Assembly: GCF_932274485.2 (NCBI RefSeq)
Contig: NC_065882.2
Location: 64,145,431-64,209,430, forward strand
Reading direction: 5' to 3'
Source of the DNA: Patella vulgata
Lineage: Eukaryota > Mollusca > Gastropoda > Patellidae
Length of the DNA: 64,000 nucleotides
The first letter of the stretch is position 1. Each line of letters opens with the position of its first letter. Below the pieces are notes generated by a model. That model saw only the letters and a program-made list of their open reading frames with translations, did no database searches and was not told where the DNA came from. A program made the position numbers and the translations under genes. Positions 46,425 through 58,332 of the stretch are shown in pieces.

Positions 46425-49400
46425 TAGTTAGTACCTTTTGTTTAAACCCAGGGTGATAAATCAATCGCGAGGGCCAGCCATTAAACGAGCTGGGTGGACC
46501 CCGGGTCGCAGACACCATTAGACCTTCTCAGATGAGAGGGAGATCCTGAAGTTGGTCTTATTCAGTCGCTCAGACTAGTATTATTGCTGATGGGTGGACT
46601 TATATGTGTATTCTGCTATATAAAGACATATTAACACTGTTTCCCTTAGTTTATTATTAATAGAACGCAACGTGAAGTCTAAATAGTGAAGTACAAAGGC
46701 GCAGGGTAGTCTTCCTTAGTCCATAATTTTGCTGCCGTGGCACAGCACTAAATAGTAATAAAGGCGGCTTTCTCATCCGGGTGACAGAATGCACCAAATC
46801 ACGTCAAAGATTTGTCGTCCACCAGGTAGCATGGACACCCTCTAAAAGGTTCACATTAAATCCTTTTCTAGGCTCTACGATGTATAGTTTATGAGATATT
46901 CGACATCTAATTAGTTAATTAGGTAATTTACCTACTTGAAATGTGCAACATTATGGTTAAACATAAAATTCAGAGAATCTTTGCCATAAGTCACAATTGT
47001 CTGACCACCCGGAAGTGCCACCGATGTTTTCAATTTAAAAAAGTCTTATGGCATACCGCATCCATTAAAAGTAGCCTGCTCCTAAACGTGAGGATGAACC
47101 CAGATCGCCACTATCACCGCCACCCCTGCATCTGACTGTGACCTACCAGCATCACTGCCATCAGTGTTCCAAGTCATTATCACCGAGCCTACCATAGTCA
47201 GACCACCTTTAAACCCACCAAGAGGAAGCTGTCCTGTTCTAAGAGTTTTCCCGATTGAGAAGCTTTTTCTATTTATCTTTTACCACTGTTAAAAATAAAT
47301 TATATTCAGATGTATAAAGTTGTGTATTGATTCGATCTAGAGATTGGTTAATGTCTTTCTTTTCATGAAACGTCAGTTTTTTTTTCTGGAATCAAAGGTC
47401 GACCCCAAAAATCCACGTTGATTTCGACCTAGTACGCGCCACCCAGTTAATACTGGTCAAATCGACACAATATTTTATCTCTTTACGAAGGGCAACCCAA
47501 ATAATCCATGTATGCGACACAAATCGGTCCAATAATTTAGGTCATTACGATCCGAATTTATTGGATCAAGGCGACCACAAAAAATATTTTGGGTCCTTCA
47601 TGTCTGTATCCAATTATTTTTGGGTCAGATTTGACCCATTCCCCTGAACAGTGTAGTAGGCAGAAATAATCTCCTGTTCCATAAGAAACCGCCGAGAAAA
47701 ATACTTATTCCACAAAATCAGGTCCAGAGTAACATGCTTTTGTCTGCTTGACCTGTACATTTTATGTTTTTATGTATAAACGAACCATCGAACGGAGCGA
47801 TGCGAAACAATTTTCTTACAATATAGTTACATTTTGATTTACAAAATGATCGGCTCACCCCCGAACCATTTTTGAATCATACCCAACCGCTGATCCGAAT
47901 AGATGGAGAAGTTTAGTACAATGTATTACGAGAATCCTAAAGAAAGATAAATAGTGTTAACCCTTGTGCGGATTCTACATGGAAAAGACAATCAAGCTAT
48001 TTGCAGATTTTGTTGGTTTCAAAACATACCTTATAATTCATATCTTCACTGTTAATACCTCAAATATTTTGTTTTACTTTGATTGATTATCCTTCGGTCT
48101 TTTTATGAAAATCTAGTTTGGTCGTATTTGAATAAAATTATGTCTACAAAAACCTATTTATGTTTGGGGTCTTAGATTACCCCTTGTTGCCGACATTGCA
48201 ATGCCCGCACAAGGTGTTTCTGTTGTAGTTAAGGTACGTTAGAAGGTCGACGGGAACCAACAAATCAATAGCTATGACATTACAATATTGAAATCATCAC
48301 AATATGTTGTCCTTTATTTTTCTTTATCCTTGTTTCGATGTTAGATGCCAAACATGTTATAGTTAGTGTACTATTGCCATGACAACCAACAATGCAATTA
48401 TAGACACTTTCTTTCTCTATCTTTAAACATGTACCTGCATATATAATATGCAATGATATCTAATTGTCGTTGTAATATTTGTCCTGAGAGGAGACATTAA
48501 TCTATAGACTGATTTCATTAATTTTGCGCTGCTCATTTGTGAGCAAATGTTATTGTAGTCAATGATGACAGTCATTAAATTCATTGATACAATCCTCACG
48601 AGCTTGTAATTATGTTCTATTTAAAATAGAGTTGAGGGATAGTGTTTCTGGTTGAAAAACTGAATTTTATGAGCTGATTTGTTTTGCAGGATGGAAATCT
48701 TCTGGACATTTAGGCTCGGATATTTATAGCAGGAAACAGTGTTGAGATATACCCGATTTTAAGTTCTCATTTCAACACTTGAATCTTTTGAAATTTATTG
48801 TATAATCAGATCATCCTAATTCAATATTTTATTTTGATCTAAATCAAAGAGTTTTTATCAGATAATTATCCACGAATACATCCAGATCTGAAAAACACAA
48901 ATTCCCTTTATTCTGCCACAAGCAGTATGGGAGCTGATTTCCAGATTGATAATTATTAATGACGTGAAATTATCCCTTTAGTCATAGCAAGTAACATCAA
49001 CTTTGACGACTTCTGTCATTTATGCTACGTCTTACGACAGAGTATAGGGAAATTGGCTTTATTATATGTAATTACCTTTCTGGAAGTGGCTCTACTTTAA
49101 AGACTTCGCTTTTCGTTAAACCAGATACTTCATTTCTTGTTAACACAAACAAAAAAAACCTTGATAATAACTGAAAAGACGGGGATATTTATAACGAAAC
49201 AAATCGGTTGACCCATGCGTTAAGATGACTAAGACGCCTATCTTGGTTGACAGTACACCTAAAAAATATATAGGAGATTGGCATGATGACCACTAACGCC
49301 GATATAGCGTGTAATCAAATACAAAAAGCCATCATAAGAAAGGCAAATTCGAGACAGGATTTAAGAGGCTTCCTAAATTGAAAAATATGAAAATAATCAG

Positions 49401-49750
49401 TGAACCAGAATAGTGTATATAATCCATCCAGATTTTGGATAATCTGTCAAGATTATTGTGACAGCAACATATTTAGAACAAGTCAGTTAATAATATAATC
49501 TCGGAATCCGACAAAGGTGTAACTTTGACACCTCCGTCCACATCGGGCGAATACTCTTCGAAACGTCGCCCAAATATATTAGTTGCGCAGGGCATTGATT
49601 TCGGTAAACTTAACAAATACGTCGGCACATATGATATATAAGGACAAAAATATAGGAGTTGATAACCCTCCACAACGCAAAAATCAAAGGCTGAATGTAT
49701 ATACATGTAGGTGGATAGAAGATTTCTGAAAAATAGGCATTATTAGTGTA
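46425..49750. other. intergenic, no gene recognised
   Basis: Nothing convincing on either strand. An 80-bp segment at 48582-48661 matches 29881-29960 without gaps at about 80% (see findings). Confidence 0.45.
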
Positions 49751-49753
49751 AGA

Positions 49754-49804
49754 CACGGGCACTTGAAGGGATTAAAATAAAACTTCTTACTACTGCTTGG
49801 CTAT
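49754..49804 (+). mobile_element. left half of a palindromic hAT-like MITE, interrupted by Tc1 copy 2
   Basis: CACGGGCACTTGAAGGGATT to ACTGCTTGGCTATATA matches the left arm of the complete MITE at 63230-63355. After the Tc1 element the centre sequence TATATTATA continues, then the match is lost. Confidence 0.8.
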
Positions 49805-49807
49805 ATA

Positions 49808-51329
49808 CTATTCAAAAAAAGTAGGGGATATTTGATTTTGGGGGCATAATACTAAAATATGCAAATGACTACGAAAAAAGTCACTATAGAACCTAACAGA
49901 AGAAACATTTCCAGTTACATGTGACGCCCAAACGCACCAATAGCTACCGCATGGAGGTGATGCTTGGGATCATCATGGGGGTCCAACCCAAGATTTGCAC
50001 GACTCTGACTTTGAATGTTACAGTCATTGTGGCATTGAATTCCAGGGTGGAAACATCAGTTTAATTGTTTTAGTGACCAGAAAACAAATTTTGATATGCG
50101 TCGGCTTACCCAAAATGAAAGGTTACGTGCCCTTGGCATGCTACAGATCGGCACAACACAGGCGGTTGTGGCGCGGACGATGAATGTTTCTCAGTCTGTC
50201 ATAAGCAGGCTATGGTCCAGATACCGTGATACACAATCTGTACAGGACAGACCACGCTCAGGTCGACCAAGGGCGACAACTCAAGCCCAGGATCGATTTA
50301 TCCGTACCTTGGCCTTGAGAAATCGTGTCATCACAGCAAATCAGATCAGCGCTCGTCTTCAAACAGACACTGGTGTGAGAGTGAGTGGCCAGACGATTCG
50401 GAATCGACTGCATAGGGGTCACCTTCGCGCCCGACGTCCTCGCGTGATCCCTTGTTTGAGAGATCATCACATTCAGGCAAGACGTCGTTGGTGTAGGGAT
50501 CGTCAACACTGGGATAATCGACGCTGGAGCAATGTGATGTTTTCAGATGAGTCAAGGTTCACTGTTGATTTTTTGGACAGACGTAGGAGGGTGTGGCGTC
50601 GTCGAAACGAGCGCTTCCAAGACGTTAACGTCATCAGACATGATCGATTTGGGGGTGGTTCTGTTATGGTGTGGGGAGGCATCACTGTTGCTGGAAGAAC
50701 GGCTTTACATGTTGTTGCTGGGCGTGTTACAGGCCAGTACTACCGGGACAACATCTTGGCAGTCCATGTTGTGCCGTTCGCACGACGTCATGGCCGCCGT
50801 TTCATCTTCCAGGATGACAACGCAAGATGTCACAGGGCCAGGATCGTTACAGGTTACCTCCAACAACAGAACATCACCACATTACCTCGGCCAGCACTGA
50901 GTCCCGACCTCTCTCCCATCGAGCATGTCTGGGACATGCTTGGACAGAGGTTACGTCAACGTCAACAACGTCCTGCCAATGTCCAAGAACTTGCTGCTGC
51001 GTTGCAACAGGAATGGGACAATCTGGACCAAAATGACCTTAGACGTCTCATTAGGAGTATGCCACGTCGGATCAATGCTTGTTTGGCAAACAGAGGAGGA
51101 TTTACCCGTTACTGACTTGGTTGTGATGCTGTGGTAACTTTGCTGTTTGACCCCGGGTATCATTTTACCCTTATAATGGTCAGTCTGTGCCTTACTTAGT
51201 CTAACGATCATTTGGAATAAATCGATGAATGTGAACTTCATTTCATTTTGTCATTTGTTTCTTCGTCAGTTTCATTAGGTGACTTTAATAACACTTAAAA
51301 ATCAAATATCCCCTACTTTTTTTGAATAG
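49808..51329 (+). mobile_element. Tc1/mariner element, copy 2, full length
   Basis: 1522 bp with inverted repeats of about 32 bp (GTAGGGGATATTTGATTT inside both ends), a TA target duplication within a TATATA context, an uninterrupted transposase and an AATAAA near 51217. The near identity with copy 1 implies both moved recently. Confidence 0.96.
50096..51115 (+). CDS. Tc1-type DD34E transposase, 339 residues, intact
   Basis: Cut-and-paste transposase. Residues 1-125 form the paired-like DNA-binding region: two helix-turn-helix segments (about 5-45 and 75-115) joined by a GRPR AT-hook-like motif at 56-59. The catalytic domain has FSDES (Asp 151), VMVWGGI near 192, FQDDNARCH (Asp 241) and SPDLSPIEHVW (Glu 276), giving 34 residues between the second Asp and the Glu, the Tc1 spacing. 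Length is normal for the family. The single open frame lies centrally between the inverted repeats. The arginine-rich composition is a feature of this subfamily, not of the host genes. Whether it is active cannot be told from sequence. Confidence 0.96.
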   Translation: MRRLTQNERLRALGMLQIGTTQAVVARTMNVSQSVISRLWSRYRDTQSVQDRPRSGRPRATTQAQDRFIRTLALRNRVITANQISARLQTDTGVRVSGQTIRNRLHRGHLRARRPRVIPCLRDHHIQARRRWCRDRQHWDNRRWSNVMFSDESRFTVDFLDRRRRVWRRRNERFQDVNVIRHDRFGGGSVMVWGGITVAGRTALHVVAGRVTGQYYRDNILAVHVVPFARRHGRRFIFQDDNARCHRARIVTGYLQQQNITTLPRPALSPDLSPIEHVWDMLGQRLRQRQQRPANVQELAAALQQEWDNLDQNDLRRLIRSMPRRINACLANRGGFTRY

Positions 51330-51538
51330 TATATATTATAGTATATAAGAAGGTATTTCAGCCGCCATCTTTGTTTTCACGTCTTCAGGGCATTTCGTCT
51401 GCTAACAATACTCACTAGTTCTAACACTACCAGGCAATTGGTATGTTATTAACATACACTGGTTACCTCTAATATAAACAACAGTGCATTTCCGCAGTTT
51501 TGTATTGTTTCTGAATATCCCCTACTTTTTTTTGAAGA

Positions 51539-51575
<37 letters not shown>
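51330..51575. repeat. solo Tc1-type terminal repeat and (TA)n run
   Basis: AATATCCCCTAC, a T run and GAAGAGTATA at 51517-51544 resemble the right terminal repeat of the neighbouring Tc1 element with changes; no matching left end was found. A (TA)n microsatellite follows at 51541-51574. A small palindrome GTATGTTATTAACATAC lies at about 51440. Confidence 0.65.
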
Positions 51576-51580
<5 letters not shown>

Positions 51581-51663
51581 TATTAATACTATGATAAAAT
51601 TTCTACACCGCCTTTTTATTTTATTTATTTATTTTTTATTTTTATTATTTATTTATTTATTTT

Positions 51664-52020
51664 TTTGATCACGGGTAAGACGCTGGCTCGCTAGCTGGGA
51701 GGTCGGGTATTCGACCCCTGCATTTGCCGAGAAAGTTCATCCAGATTTTCCGGCGTGGTTCGTCAGTGATGCAGGACGGAGGGCCTGACAAGGACAACTT
51801 TCTAGTCGTTCGAATGGGACGAAAAACCGAGGTCCTGTGTACACATTGGCGTGCACGTAAACGATCCCTTGACAGTTGGAATTCGATATAAGAGTAGGCC
51901 GTAGTGCCGTTGTCCGGGCAAAATTTCCCTCATAGCACACTGTATGGCGGATGTCCGTCTTCAATAGCCCAGTTTGGAGCATAACAGTAGGACCCCATTT
52001 CAATTCATTTCATTTCATTT
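51664..52020 (+). mobile_element. SINE family B, full-length
   Basis: Head with GATCACGGGTAAGACGCTGG and box B-like TATTCGACCCC, core GATTTTCCGGCGTGG, GTCCTGTGTACACATTGG, GAATTCGATATAAGAG, ending AGTAGGACCCCATTTCA and an ATTTC repeat tail. Confidence 0.85.
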
Positions 52021-52184
52021 ATTCGTCTTTTTTATCTATTATTTTTATTTGCTTAATTTTTATTATCTATTCTTATCACCCCTCCACCGGAAGCCTTATT
52101 TATTAGACGAAACAAATTAAATAAGCCCAGATACTCTGTTTTCTCTCTCTTCCTTCAGAGAACCAACAACAAAGGAACAAACAA

Positions 52185-52372
52185 CAGAATTCCAACTGCC
52201 AAGGGATCTTTTACGTGGATTCCAAGGTATACACGGGACCTCAGTTTTTCGTACCCTCCGAAGGACTAGACAGCTGTCCTTGTCCGGCCCTCTGTCCTGC
52301 ACCACTGACAAGGGGGGACCACGCCGGAAAATCTGGATGAACTTTCTCGGCCAATGCAGGGTTCGAACGCTA
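52185..52372 (-). mobile_element. SINE family B, partial copy inverted to its neighbour
   Basis: The minus strand runs from GCGTTCGAACCC (box B) through CCGGCGTGG to TTTGGCAGTTGGAATTC. The 3' part is missing. Together with the copy at 51664 it forms an imperfect inverted pair. Confidence 0.78.
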
Positions 52373-52379
52373 ATAGTAA

Positions 52380-53400
52380 TATATATAGGCAGACCTTGTA
52401 TACAAATGATCGTCTAGACTTTCTCAGGCATTGTCACGACCAGTGTATTGCTGTGTTGTTTTGATATGCCCCATTCATCATAACGCACGAGTGCCACCTT
52501 ACAGTACATTATTACCTTTTCTTGCCAATTTCATGTGATGATGATTGCGTGTTATCGTGTACAGAAGGACGTCATCTAATTACATGTAAAAATATCTTGT
52601 TAAACATCCATTGTAAGTTATTCTCCTCGGAAAGTCTGGTCTACCAGCCGGGGGCGAGTAAAGCCCGAGATTATACTTGATAACTCTAGAGTTTCGTGAA
52701 ATTCTATTTAAATGATATTCAACGACCCCTGGCCAAGGATCTTCCAACGATAATAATTGTAACCTAGCTTTGAAGAAACGTGACTAAAGATTGAGCACAG
52801 ATCAAAGCCTTCGGTGGTAAATTGGTTTTTAATGTCAGGTTAGCGCGTTCTCTGGTAACAATTAGAGGTTAAAATGTTAATTATTCGTGGACAGTAGACA
52901 CGCAAGACAGAACTGATGTTCATCAGACGTTATTAACTTTCCATTTTAAAGGGTTTAACGGGGCGCCAGTCTTAAAATTATTAAATAAAGTTAAAGTCGA
53001 CAATCAATCTCCTGGCTCAATTCAACGCAGACCAAGCAGCTCACTGTCTGATTGGTAGAAAATTAATTTCCTACAAGAAAATTTGTAAATAAAGCATACG
53101 TAACTTTGAAAATGGTGATATAGGAGATCCAACCCAACATTTACAATTCTGCATCTTTGTTAGATGTTAAAAATACAATTTTTAGTTAATTTTTATTTCC
53201 TAAAATTTCCGTTAAGGTGTGAAAGTGACGAGTCTTGACAAATATGTTGCCGCAAAGAGAAGCCATATCCTATATAGCAGTGGTTCTCAAATGTATAATT
53301 ACAAAATTACCATAGGCTTTTACTATTTCATTACGCCAATGATTATACGTGTAACTTAAGGTATATTTCATTTTATATTTTTTAGTCGCACCATTTCTTT
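52380..53400. other. intergenic, no feature recognised
   Basis: AT-rich; no ORFs or repeats of note. Confidence 0.5.
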
Positions 53401-53408
53401 TGTAATCT

Positions 53409-53622
53409 CGAATCCTCGGTTGTACGTGACAAGGAGTAGGGTCGGCTGTCCAACCTTGTGGGTTTTCTCCGGGTCCTCCGGTTTCCTCCCACAGCTAAAG
53501 ACCCCTACGCGCAAGCGAATTACTGAAATAAAATTAAACCATATGTTAGTCCCGAAATGACCTAGTTTGTGTCGAGTGGACGTTAAATCCCATCTCTCTC
53601 TCCCTCCCTCTCTCTCTCTCTC
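53409..53622 (+). mobile_element. SINE family A, 5'-truncated
   Basis: Starts at box B (CGAATCCTCGG) and has intact core and TCTCTC tail. TTGTAAT occurs immediately on both sides (near 53401 and 53623), a likely short target duplication. Confidence 0.85.
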
Positions 53623-53639
53623 TTGTAATATTTTACTTA

Positions 53640-56090
53640 AATATAACATATTTATCGGAAATTTGTGCGATTACGTTTTCATTGAATGAAATTAGTGCGT
53701 TTACACTTGGTTTCGTATTATCGAAATATTTTCCGACTAATTCCCAACATATAGAAGTAACAGCTTATCATAATATAGTATGAAATAATAATGTATACAT
53801 TAAATACGCATGTCATTGTCAGAGATTCTATTTGTTTCAAAACCCCATAGTTCGGTGGCTGAAAGGGACATATCGCCATCCGAACGGATAATTAAGGAGA
53901 CTTAAGTTTTTGTAGAAAATATTTTTGTGTAGATTGCGATTCTGAGTGGTTGTCAGGGTTGGGGGGGGGGGTGATAATGTTGATATAAATGATCATCTTA
54001 TAGATAAGTAGAACATTCCTCCTAGCTAGTTCGCTCATTTGGGAGGGGATGGTTGGAGACTGAAGGCGGTCCAGAAATGCATTTTTGGGGACAAAATCCA
54101 CCGTGGTCAAAACAAAGTTGCTACATGTTTCACTGTATAAAAAAAGATATTTGTTATTCCTGTAATGGATAAGGCGATCGGTATCCTACTAGGCAGATCT
54201 AGGCTCAATTGTTAATTGCTTTTAAGAGGTTACTAAAACTAATACTGCGCTACAAAGCTTATCGAGGCTCCTTGTGAATCAAAAGAACGCACATTCGTAA
54301 AAGACAAGCTCGTAGAGTTTTAAAAGAAAGCCCGCCCGTTGAGTGTTTAGCAAAACTGTTGTCGGCAATATATTCCCAAAAGCAACAAAAAATGCCAGTG
54401 AAGGGTTCCTAAAACAATTCCAGGGTAAATAATAATATTTCAATTCATTTAATAATCGGACTAAAATTCTACACCGATACAATAATACTTACATTAAAAC
54501 CTATTCAAATATACATTAAAAAGAAAATGGGAACATATTCTAAAACATTCGTATAAAATGTAATTTTCGTTAAAAGGTGAAGAATAGGACTTCTCTAAAA
54601 CGAATATGCCGTTCCGTCCGTTCTTTAAAACTGATGATACATAAGCAAACGCCCTTTCTGTTATAATATAGGTGTACATTTTGGCGGTACAAGCTGGTGT
54701 TGCAACACAGCTAGACCTAAGGTTACTTAAGCTAACTTGGACAATCGGAATCACGAAAACATATTTTAAAACTCTATACCATATGATATATGTGTTCGGT
54801 TTTATTTTGTAAATTTTAAAGAACGTTTATGGATTTAGCTGATACTTTATGCTATTTCTACCTTGGCATTTTGAACTTAGGTATATGTCAACTGATTAAT
54901 TGTGATCAAAAATAACATCTCCACAAAAATAACAGTTACGAAAAATGAAATTACCTGTGTAATATCCAGAGCTACAGTGGCAAACATTTTACAAAAATAT
55001 ACTTATCCATGTAAACAGTATATTAAACTTCTTTCTCCATGATTTAAATATCCAAATCATCTTCGTACATTCTACTAATATTTGGCAATTTCATTAAATC
55101 TCTAATTTCCGTTGCTGTTTACGAACTCTTTCTGGGACATTATTTGGTGATAACCACGATCTTCTTTATGAACAATAGTCTACAATTTAATATGTAGAAA
55201 AATTAAGAAATGCTCTCTTTAATTATAAGATGTGCTTCTGCCTTGGGATAACACCTCTACGATAAAGACTAGAGGAGGCTACAACTTTCTGCTCCGAGAA
55301 GTTGTGCACACTATCAGTTCCGTGCTCATATCGATCCTGTAATGTAAAATTGGTGCGATCTAGTATATATCAGTATACAACACTTCAGCTTTTGTAAATG
55401 CGGCGTGACGTTATGCGCAAAAAAGACCATTATACATTTTGGCATTTATAAACTGCCATCATTGGGTGCGTTTTTCACTTTTTAGTAGTTGAACTGGGTG
55501 TCTTAATCTGCAGTGATTAGCTGTTGCGAAAATGGTTATGTGGAAATTGTTAGTAAATGTCTTTGATATAACAGCAACAATTGGCCTAAAACTTGAAACC
55601 CCTTTCGCAACTGCAAGTTTCAGTGTTTTGGTCTATTTGCTATAGTTCGAGTTTTCTAACTGTATTATTCCTGATATTGCCTCATGTACACAGAGAGTGT
55701 GTTTTGCTTCATTAATCTGTGAATATACTTATTGGCAAATCAAACCTTGCAAATACAATTCACCTGTTATACTGAACAACTGGTTTAAATCATTCACATC
55801 TACCATTTTCTTGAATAGTTCATTGGCTGAATGGGGTTAATTTCTCTGTTTTGGTGTACGGCCATTGAAGACACTTTAAATGAGGAGGAAATAACACCTC
55901 AAAACACCGTCGAATACAGTTAGAAAAAACCCCTAAAACTATTTGCTATTGCTTCAGTGTTGATCGATAACTTGTTCATTAAAGACATTAAATGTTAAAT
56001 TGCTTAAAGGCACCAGAAGAATGTCTCTCTATATATAATATTAAGCAAATGGTTTGCAATGACCTTGAGCTTTATCAGCACACTAATCAT
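53640..56090. other. intergenic, no gene recognised
   Basis: AT-rich with small chance ORFs. A G run lies at 53960. No repeat family identified. Confidence 0.45.
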
Positions 56091-56092
56091 TT

Positions 56093-56225
56093 TTATACGC
56101 CCACGTGGAAATGTGGTCGTATCTTGCCGTTGCGTCCGTCCGTCCGTTATTTTCACATTCTCCACCTCAATACCTTTAAAATGATGCATAGTTGTTATGA
56201 GTCGGGCAAAAGGTGACTGAGCTAT
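56093..56225. repeat. dispersed repeat with CGTCCGTCCGTCC
   Basis: TACGCCCACGTGGAAATGTG, a GTCCGTCCGTCCG run, and AATACCTTTAAAATGATGC form a stretch I associate with dispersed mollusc repeats; no ends visible. Confidence 0.4.
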
Positions 56226-56711
56226 ATCTGTTTGAAGTTGCCCAAGTCAGAAAAGGTAGTTTGAAAAAAAAAGCTGTCGGACTGTTCCAAGATTAAGATT
56301 GTTGATCGGGTAATTAAATTTAGTTTATTGATTATCAAAGAAGCCGCGCGTACAATAGAAATGGTGTTATTTTCAGATATCGTAATGGTATCAGAATCTG
56401 AACCCCAGATAGAATTATAGAAATTTCAATTTCATTTGTAAGACAAGTTAAGAGATGCTTACGTTCACTTGGCGGCGGTATAATGCAACAAATTGCGGAT
56501 CTATTCAATTCGTTCGTTGTTCTCACGTTTCCGACCATGGTGATATGATTTGAAACCGTAATATCCAATTAGGCATGCTTGTATATTTTACATGACGTAT
56601 AAAACGACAGCCTTAAGGCCGAAAGATCTTAAATATAGATTATTCCATCCAAATACTAGTATTTTTTGGTTTATAAATCTGAGAGTTCGTTCTTTTAAAT
56701 CGTTTAATTAT

Positions 56712-56925
56712 ATTATACTAGAAGAATGCCCGGCTTCGCTCGGGGGTCATAACCCCGAAACCGGAAGTGGTAGACTGGTAGACTAACGCCACCTGGCCTA
56801 TGTTACTCCCCGGTCCGAGCTACCCCTATACCCCAAATTTCAGACTCGGGGCAGACCTAGTGTAGCCGCCAACCCCGAACAGACAGACAAACGACAGTCA
56901 CAAATATTAGTATAGAAGATAGATG
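56712..56925. repeat. short dispersed repeat with GCCCGGCTTCGCTCGGG
   Basis: A GC-rich 200-bp island beginning TATACTAGAAGAATGCCCGG and ending ATTAGTATAGAAGAT, so the boundaries share a TATACTAGAAGA-like word. Typical of short retroelement ends, but family not assigned. Confidence 0.5.
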
Positions 56926-57103
56926 TATATAATATAATATATAATATATATATATATGACGAAAGAAAATATAAAATATTCACCACATGAATTAATTTTC
57001 CGGAGTGAATTGGGGGAGGCTTTATCTATATCCTTGGCAATTATCAATCAACTAATCATTAATCCATGACAATTATTACTCAACGATACCATATGCTGCT
57101 TCC

Positions 57104-57262
57104 ATATTTACTGCTGCGCTCCAAGCCATCTTTTCAAACTTTGGAGTTCATTCAATCCTCTTCCTTGACAAAATATGTTATATTTACTGCTGAGCTACAA
57201 GCCGTCTTTCAGACTTTGGAATTCATTCAATCCTCTTCATTGAAAAAATATGTTATATTAAC
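57104..57262 (+). pseudogene. LINE RNase H fragment, left half, with internal 75-bp duplication
   Basis: The plus strand encodes IFTAELQAVFQTLEFIQSSS and KKYVILTD, the second and third acidic-residue segments of an RNase H domain of a non-LTR retrotransposon. A 75-bp stretch is repeated in tandem (starts 57104 and 57180), the first copy slightly out of frame. The remaining half of such a domain is at 62188-62440. Confidence 0.75.
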
Positions 57263-57264
57263 TG

Positions 57265-57890
57265 ATGATGAGTTAGTTGTATTTTACGTCCGCTTCCACC
57301 GAGGTGATATCGCAGACAATGACGTGTTATGTGTACAAGGTGCATTAATTTACAATGTGATTAGTGAGAAATAATAGGATAATTAGGTTTTCATATATAT
57401 GTACATAGGACAATAAACAATAGTAGGATAACATGTGCAAAGGACGAAACAGGTGCCAGTAGACATTCACAAGCATGCGATTTGACGGAACAGACATGGA
57501 CAAAGACGGACATTTTCACAGACATAGACATATTATGTACATATATATATATATATTTTGGGTCGTTTGGGTTGGTCTGGTCGTTCTGTCCGGTAGAATG
57601 GCAGGGCGGTGCAATTCTACCTTGGGGCTTTGTTGGTGAGTATGAGTCCTGGTCCATTCTTCCTTCCATTTGGGTATGTTGTCCGGTATGGTGGCGTTGT
57701 TACATCTTTATTTCTGTTATTCATTCCTTTTATTGTTGGTTCTCTGAAGGAAGAATCCAGCACCTGAAAAAGAAAGCTAGAGAAAAGAGAGTATCTGATC
57801 TTACTGTGGTTTTATGGTTATTTTGTCTAGTAAGGCTTCGTGTGGGGGGGGGGGGGCGGGGAATCATTATAAACTAATAATAAAAAATAG
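57265..57890. other. sequence between the RNase H half and the LINE 3' end
   Basis: Contains a (TA)n run at 57541-57557 and a G run at 57845. The 131-codon plus-strand ORF at 57482 has no domain features and is likely chance. Confidence 0.45.
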
Positions 57891-57943
57891 TAAGTGAGAG
57901 TAAAAGAAAATAGAGTGTTAACTGAATTGCAGATAAATAATAA

Positions 57944-58020
57944 GAATAATAAATTACTCATGAATTATATTAATGGTAATAATGAGAATAATAAATTACT
58001 CATGAATTATATTAATGGTA
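57944..58020. repeat. 42-bp tandem duplication
   Basis: AATAATAAATTACTCATGAA and the following bases occur twice, 42 bp apart, left of the 110-bp repeats. Probably part of the LINE 3' end. Confidence 0.8.
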
Positions 58021-58043
58021 GATTAGTGGTTTTATTATAAATG

Positions 58044-58322
58044 TAGGGAGGTTTACGCTTCCTTCTAGAGGACATTTTTGCGCTCCACCCTACTGTTAAT
58101 TAATTGGTTTTATTAGTTGATTTATTAATTTTATCGGAGTTATGTTAGTTGTGTAAGGCGGTTTACGCTTCCTTCTAGAGGACATTTTTGCGCTCCATCC
58201 TACTGTTAATTGGTTGGTTTTATTAGTTGATTTATTAATTATATCGGAGTTATATTAGTTGTGTAGGGCGGTTTACGCTTCCTTCTAGAGGACATTTTTG
58301 CGCTCCACCCTACTGTTAATTG
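58044..58322 (-). repeat. 110-bp tandem repeat in LINE 3' UTR
   Basis: GTTTACGCTTCCTTCTAGAG recurs at 58051, 58161 and 58271, with almost identical following sequence (GACATTTTTGCGCTCCA). About 2.6 copies directly after the LINE stop codon. Confidence 0.92.
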
Positions 58323-58332
58323 ATTAAATTCA

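Noticed and set aside
50258-50900. ORFs of 60-117 codons within the Tc1 element on both strands
   Set aside because: Shadows of the high-GC transposase frame.
57482-57877. 131-codon plus-strand ORF with many Trp, Cys and Phe
   Set aside because: No domain, no signal of conservation, and it lies between nested transposon pieces. Chance ORF.
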